A DNA stretch of 6,229 nucleotides from JAAYGT01 sp050252075 (GTDB taxonomy: Bacteria > Pseudomonadota > Gammaproteobacteria > Burkholderiales > Burkholderiaceae_B), in NCBI GenBank assembly GCA_050252075.1, contig JBFWLP010000134.1, positions 1 to 6,229 of the forward strand, written 5' to 3'. The notes under the pieces were generated by a model that worked only from the letters and a program-made list of their open reading frames with translations, was not told where the DNA came from and searched no databases. Of the stretch, positions 5,962 to 6,229 are shown piece by piece. Numbering within the stretch: the stretch's first letter is position 1; each line of letters starts with the position of its first letter. The translations under genes and the position numbers were made by a program.

Positions 5962-6025
5962 TGAGTAAAAACCCCTTAAATTCATCTACTCATTGGCCGG
6001 TTTCGGTGTTATACTCAAATGAGTA
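5960..6025. repeat. TGAGTA/TACTCA operator-like repeats
   Basis: Half-sites occur at 5962-5967 (TGAGTA), 5987-5992 (TACTCA), 6012-6017 (TACTCA) and 6020-6025 (TGAGTA). The first three begin exactly 25 bp apart. AATGAGTA (5960-5967) and TACTCATT (5987-5994) are a perfect 8-bp inverted pair; 6012-6025 is a compact palindrome with a 2-bp centre. Two of the half-sites coincide with the proposed -35 and the -10 of the promoter in this interval, as expected for a repressor operator. The binding protein is not identified in this window. Confidence 0.65.
5987..6015 (+). promoter_or_regulatory. Putative regulated promoter downstream of traD
   Basis: TATACT (6010-6015) matches the -10 consensus in 5 of 6 positions. 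TACTCA (5987-5992) lies exactly 17 bp upstream and matches the -35 consensus in only 3 of 6, which suggests a weak or activated promoter. Transcription would start near 6022 and read rightward into the stem-loops at 6033-6071 and 6107-6131. Overlap with the TGAGTA/TACTCA half-sites indicates control by a dimeric regulator. It would serve either the small ORF at 6092 or a gene beyond the window. Confidence 0.5.
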
Positions 6026-6032
6026 AATAAGT

Positions 6033-6071
6033 GGTGACAGACTGGCTTCCCGCCTCGGTGCGCCTGTCACC
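6033..6071 (+). repeat. Perfect 8-bp stem-loop in the post-traD leader
   Basis: GGTGACAG (6033-6040) and CTGTCACC (6064-6071) are perfect inverted copies around a 23-nt loop. The stem starts about 11 nt after the predicted transcription start, so it would be near the 5' end of that RNA. There is no following T-run, so it is not an ordinary terminator. It could stabilise the leader, be a regulatory RNA fold, or be a DNA-level element such as a protein site. Confidence 0.6.
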
Positions 6072-6091
6072 ATCGACGTAACCGCGCCAAA

Positions 6092-6217
6092 ATGGGAAAA
6101 TCGGGTATGCCAAAACATTGGGTTTTGGTATGCGTGAACAACAAAACGAACGCTGATTTTTTATGCCCTAAGAACGCCTCGGCGTACTGGGTGCGGCCCC
6201 GAAAAGAACGGGCCTGA
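6092..6217 (+). CDS. Possible 41-residue ORF, unrecognised
   Basis: ATG 6092 to TGA 6215-6217 encodes a 41-residue basic peptide containing PKHWVLVCV, two cysteines (14 and 25) and a basic end (RPRKERA). I do not recognise it. No convincing ribosome site precedes ATG 6092; an internal ATG at 6107 would give 36 residues with a weak GGGAAAA upstream. The putative start lies in a region rich in stem-loops, so this may be a non-coding leader of a gene that begins beyond 6229. It is downstream of the regulated promoter at 5987-6015, which is the main reason to list it. Confidence 0.22.
   Translation: MGKSGMPKHWVLVCVNNKTNADFLCPKNASAYWVRPRKERA
6107..6131 (+). repeat. 10-bp stem-loop (one G-T pair)
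   Basis: ATGCCAAAAC (6107-6116) pairs with GTTTTGGTAT (6122-6131) around the 5-nt loop ATTGG, with one G-T pair. It falls inside the possible small ORF, where it would hide the internal ATG at 6107 in an RNA stem. A run of six T at 6157-6162 is too far away to make it a standard terminator. Together with the stem at 6033-6071 it suggests a structured RNA or an operator region. Confidence 0.55.
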
Positions 6218-6229
6218 CAGGTGGGAAAG

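Noticed and set aside
6132..6162. Intrinsic terminator with a six-T run
   Set aside because: Only a 4-bp stem (GCGT/ACGC, 14-nt loop) precedes the T-run; too weak to call.
1..6229. tRNA, rRNA, insertion sequence or transposase
   Set aside because: I saw no cloverleaf, rRNA segment, transposase motif or terminal inverted repeats with target duplications.

Overview
This window is the DNA-processing and early-transfer region of a mobilizable or conjugative plasmid, or an equivalent integrative element. The GC-rich coding style, the MobC, TraK-like and Stb-like proteins and the E. coli-like promoter hexamers point to a Pseudomonadota host, probably beta- or gammaproteobacterial. The sequence alone does not fix the genus. 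No replication, mating-pore, resistance or chromosomal housekeeping gene is visible.

Layout. The left third (1-1872) is one minus-strand relaxase gene that runs off the left edge. It overlaps by 11 bp the end of mobC (1862-2215, minus strand), which encodes a ribbon-helix-helix relaxosome accessory protein. Positions 2216-2665 are non-coding and hold the probable oriT: a perfect 9-bp inverted repeat (2384-2405), a long imperfect palindrome (2405-2459), a divergent promoter pair, and an array of ACTGCA-type repeats, mostly 11 bp apart, that overlaps the rightward promoter. To the right, a tight plus-strand operon follows: a TraK/StbA-like small basic protein (2666-3067), a StbB-like P-loop ATPase (3073-3780), a StbC-like single-span membrane protein with a coiled coil (3791-4363) and a TraD/VirD4-type coupling protein (4360-5961). 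The last 268 bases (5962-6229) contain a probable promoter whose -35 and -10 boxes are built from repeated TGAGTA/TACTCA half-sites. Downstream of it are two good stem-loops and a possible 41-codon ORF of unknown nature.

How it fits together. MobC and the TraK/StbA-like protein would bind oriT and help the relaxase nick it. The relaxase-DNA complex would then be delivered by the TraD-like ATPase to a type IV secretion channel encoded elsewhere. The StbB/StbC pair probably acts in plasmid positioning or in preparing DNA for transfer, as proposed for the stbABC operon of R388. The two operons diverge from one control region, so the repeat-binding protein could co-ordinate both. The combination is a mosaic: IncP-like TraK, IncW-like Stb and a MobC/relaxase pair. 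Parts of the region are well-known families. The least explained parts are the phased repeat array, the oriT palindrome and the regulated, structured segment after traD.
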